Assembly (NCBI GenBank): GCA_026399445.1
Contig: JAPLRA010000006.1
Location: 1-7,412, forward strand
Length of the DNA stretch: 7,412 bases
Reading direction: 5' to 3'
Source of the DNA: Sulfuritalea sp.
GTDB lineage: Bacteria > Pseudomonadota > Gammaproteobacteria > Burkholderiales > Rhodocyclaceae
How positions within the stretch are numbered: the first letter of the stretch is position 1; the number at the start of each line of letters is the position of its first letter. Under the pieces are notes generated by a model. It saw only the letters and a list, made by a program, of their open reading frames with translations. It made no database searches and was not told the DNA's origin. A program made the translations under genes and the position numbers. Positions 6,091 to 7,412 of this stretch are shown piece by piece.

Positions 6091-6656
6091 TGGACTTCGA
6101 CTTCGTCAGCGACATCGGCTGGCGCGACGTCATTTTGGTGCTGGCGGCGATGGTGGGCGTCTATCTGGTGCTATTGGTGATGCGGCTGCTCAACGTGGCT
6201 GGCAAGGGCGGGCGTGGCGAAAAGCAGGAAGCCGGGCGCAGGCTTTCCGGCTGGGGCCCCTTCACATCGGCAGGCGAGGCGCAAGTTTCGCCACAGACAC
6301 CAGAGACGCCGCAATCCGCGCCGGCAGTGCCCGAGCAGGAATTTGCCCGCGAATTGGCCAAGTCCAACATCGAGGTTGAACTCGAACGCCTGCGGCGCGA
6401 GTCCGCTCATCAGCGCGACGAGTTGGCGCGCCTGGCCGAGGAGGTCTCGCAGCTCAAGGCGTCGCGCAATGTATCACCGCTGTACAACGAGGCCATGGCG
6501 CTGGCGCAGCAAGGCATGTCAGCCGCCGGAATTGCCGGTCGCTGCGGCATCTCGATTGGCGAGGCGGAACTGGTGGCTTCGCTGGCACGCAGCGGAACTG
6601 CATTTGAGCATCATGAACAAGGCGAGGATCGCGATGAACGAAACACCGGCTCCTGA
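6087..6656 (+). CDS. DUF2802 domain protein with membrane anchor and coiled coil
   Basis: A 189-aa protein of unknown function. From the N-terminus it has a membrane segment at about 14-35 (VILVLAAMVGVYLVLLVM). A basic and Gly-rich stretch follows, then a Pro/Ser/Thr-rich linker to about 83 and a charged coiled coil at 84-126. The DUF2802 domain at about 130-169 contains LYNEAMALAQQGMSAAGIAGRCGI and GEAELVASLAR, which resembles a small helix-turn-helix-like fold. The family is common in Beta- and Gammaproteobacteria, often near motility or chemotaxis genes in Pseudomonas (from memory); none are seen here. The start at 6087 is chosen for its GGAG and because translation from the upstream GTG at 5976 would add an unlikely sequence read from the inverted repeat. 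It overlaps the SPOR-protein gene by 23 nt, so they are probably made together at the inner membrane. The last 20 residues past the domain are charged and look unconserved. Confidence 0.82.
   Translation: MMDFDFVSDIGWRDVILVLAAMVGVYLVLLVMRLLNVAGKGGRGEKQEAGRRLSGWGPFTSAGEAQVSPQTPETPQSAPAVPEQEFARELAKSNIEVELERLRRESAHQRDELARLAEEVSQLKASRNVSPLYNEAMALAQQGMSAAGIAGRCGISIGEAELVASLARSGTAFEHHEQGEDRDERNTGS
6624..6628 (+). promoter_or_regulatory. Ribosome-binding site deciding the SPOR-protein start
   Basis: GAGGA lies 5 nt before the ATG at 6634, inside the end of the DUF2802 gene. The earlier in-frame ATG at 6613 has no comparable site, so 6634 is preferred. Confidence 0.65.
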
Positions 6657-7407
6657 TACCGAATCCACGGCCGAAGACGCCCTCAAGCGGCGGCTTCTCA
6701 ATCGCATAGCCATTGCCGGAGTGATGGTGGTGGGCCTGCTCGGCAGCCTGGCCATGTTCGATGCCATCAATGCGCCGAGCAAGCCGGTGGCCACCCAGGT
6801 GGCGGCACTGCCGCCCAAGCCGGAAGCGCCCGTGCCTGCAGCGCCCGCCAAAGAAGATCCGGCGGTTGCGGCCGACGGCAAACCGGCCGAGCCCGCTGCC
6901 GCGCCTAGTGCAGAAGGGAAACCCGAGGCCTCGGTAGTCGCCCGGGCCGAAGAGCCGGCCGTGCCGGAACGTACGGCGTCGCCGGGTGCGCCGCCGTTGC
7001 TGCCGCTGCCGCCGGAGACGTTGCCATCCCGGCCCTTGACCAAGCCGGCTACCGGCAAACCCGCATCGATTCGACCCTCCGAGCCGGTGCCGGCGGCTCC
7101 GCCCGCAGCGAGGCCGGAACCGGCGCGCGAACTGGCCGCTTCGCACGGCGCCGCCCGACGCGCACCCGCCTCACGCCCGATCACGCAAGCTGCCGAGCGC
7201 CAGTTTGCGCTTCAGATGGGCGTCTTCAGCAACGTTGCCAATGCCGAGGACCTGCGCGCAAAGCTGGAACTGCATGGCATCCCCTCCACCATCGAGGCGC
7301 GCGTACGAGTCGGCCCCTTCGCGACCAAGGAAGAAGCCGATTCGGCCCGTGCCAAATTGAAGGAGCTCGGCCTTGACGGCGGGCTGGTCGTTACTATGAA
7401 GAAATGA
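6634..7407 (+). CDS. SPOR-domain membrane protein
   Basis: A 257-aa protein with the single-pass layout of DedD/FtsN-type proteins: a short cytoplasmic N-terminus, a membrane segment at about 24-43 (RIAIAGVMVVGLLGSLAMF), and a long Pro/Ala/Glu-rich periplasmic linker at about 48-185. The C-terminal SPOR domain at about 189-253 begins FALQMGVFSNVANAEDLRAK and continues to RVRVGPFATKEEADSARAKL. SPOR domains bind glycan strands lacking stem peptides at division septa, so a septal location is inferred. The domain is compact, with a short connection (HGIPSTIEARVRVGPF) between its first helix and the RVGPF strand. The start is set by GAGGA at 6624-6628. It overlaps the DUF2802 gene by 23 nt, and its own stop overlaps another ATG (ATGA, 7404-7407), which points to an operon continuing rightwards. 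In many Betaproteobacteria a similar protein precedes cvpA and purF, but that cannot be seen here. It is not assigned as dedD or ftsN. Confidence 0.88.
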   Translation: MNETPAPDTESTAEDALKRRLLNRIAIAGVMVVGLLGSLAMFDAINAPSKPVATQVAALPPKPEAPVPAAPAKEDPAVAADGKPAEPAAAPSAEGKPEASVVARAEEPAVPERTASPGAPPLLPLPPETLPSRPLTKPATGKPASIRPSEPVPAAPPAARPEPARELAASHGAARRAPASRPITQAAERQFALQMGVFSNVANAEDLRAKLELHGIPSTIEARVRVGPFATKEEADSARAKLKELGLDGGLVVTMKK

Positions 7408-7412
7408 ACAGG
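7404..7412 (+). CDS. Possible start of the next gene (cut by window edge)
   Basis: An ATG overlaps the SPOR gene's stop codon as ATGA and gives M-N-R before the window ends. The tight overlap matches the other gene junctions here. AAGAA just upstream is only a weak ribosome-binding site. Nothing can be said about the product; cvpA would be a guess from betaproteobacterial gene order. Confidence 0.3.

Noticed and set aside
6214..6633. Extended reading frame upstream of the SPOR protein
   Set aside because: It is an Arg/Ser-rich shadow of the DUF2802 gene; GAGGA and the membrane segment place the start at 6634.
6454..7184. Two minus-strand open frames (230 and 221 codons) opposite the DUF2802/SPOR genes
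   Set aside because: They mirror the Pro/Ala-rich linker and show only Gly/Arg/Ser-rich low complexity.

Overview
The window is a GC-rich, densely packed stretch of bacterial chromosome. Protein families and gene style (M17 peptidase, PilZ-like protein, Mog, YdcF/ElyC-like protein, MetY, DUF2802, SPOR) suggest a Betaproteobacterium, perhaps Rhodocyclales-like. That placement is inferred from remembered families, not from a search. No mobile element, CRISPR array, tRNA or rRNA is visible, and most of the content is ordinary core-type genes.

Layout. The left edge holds the first 40 codons of thyA on the minus strand. A cytosolic M17 leucyl-aminopeptidase-type gene (175-1665) diverges from it across 52 bp that contain a perfect TATAAT. 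Next on the plus strand is a gene of about 490 codons (1717-3196) with a PilZ-like c-di-GMP-binding motif pair in its C-terminal half. Its reading frame is broken once, near position 2299. Convergent to it, and nine bases away, is the minus-strand pair elyC/ydcF-like (3796-4545) then mog (3206-3793), with a 2-bp gap and the mog ribosome-binding site inside the end of the upstream gene. A 100-bp divergent intergenic region (4546-4645) leads into metY (4646-5938, O-acetylhomoserine sulfhydrylase). Then come a membrane-anchored coiled-coil DUF2802 protein (6087-6656) and a membrane-anchored SPOR-domain protein (6634-7407). The SPOR gene's stop codon overlaps an ATG that probably starts another gene running off the right edge.

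How the genes fit together. metY makes homocysteine for methionine synthesis. The two genes behind it encode envelope-anchored proteins, the SPOR protein probably binding septal peptidoglycan. They overlap by 23 bases and are likely translationally coupled.

The most unusual part is the 148-bp spacer between metY and the DUF2802 gene. It holds a 51-codon ORF whose start overlaps the metY stop (ATGA) and whose stop overlaps the DUF2802 start (ATGATG). It also holds a small perfect dyad and a larger, branched inverted-repeat structure. The 3' arm of that structure contains the GGAG ribosome-binding site of the DUF2802 gene. This could be a translational switch, or a dispersed palindromic repeat that happens to sit there. 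The second item worth checking is the frameshift in the PilZ-like gene.
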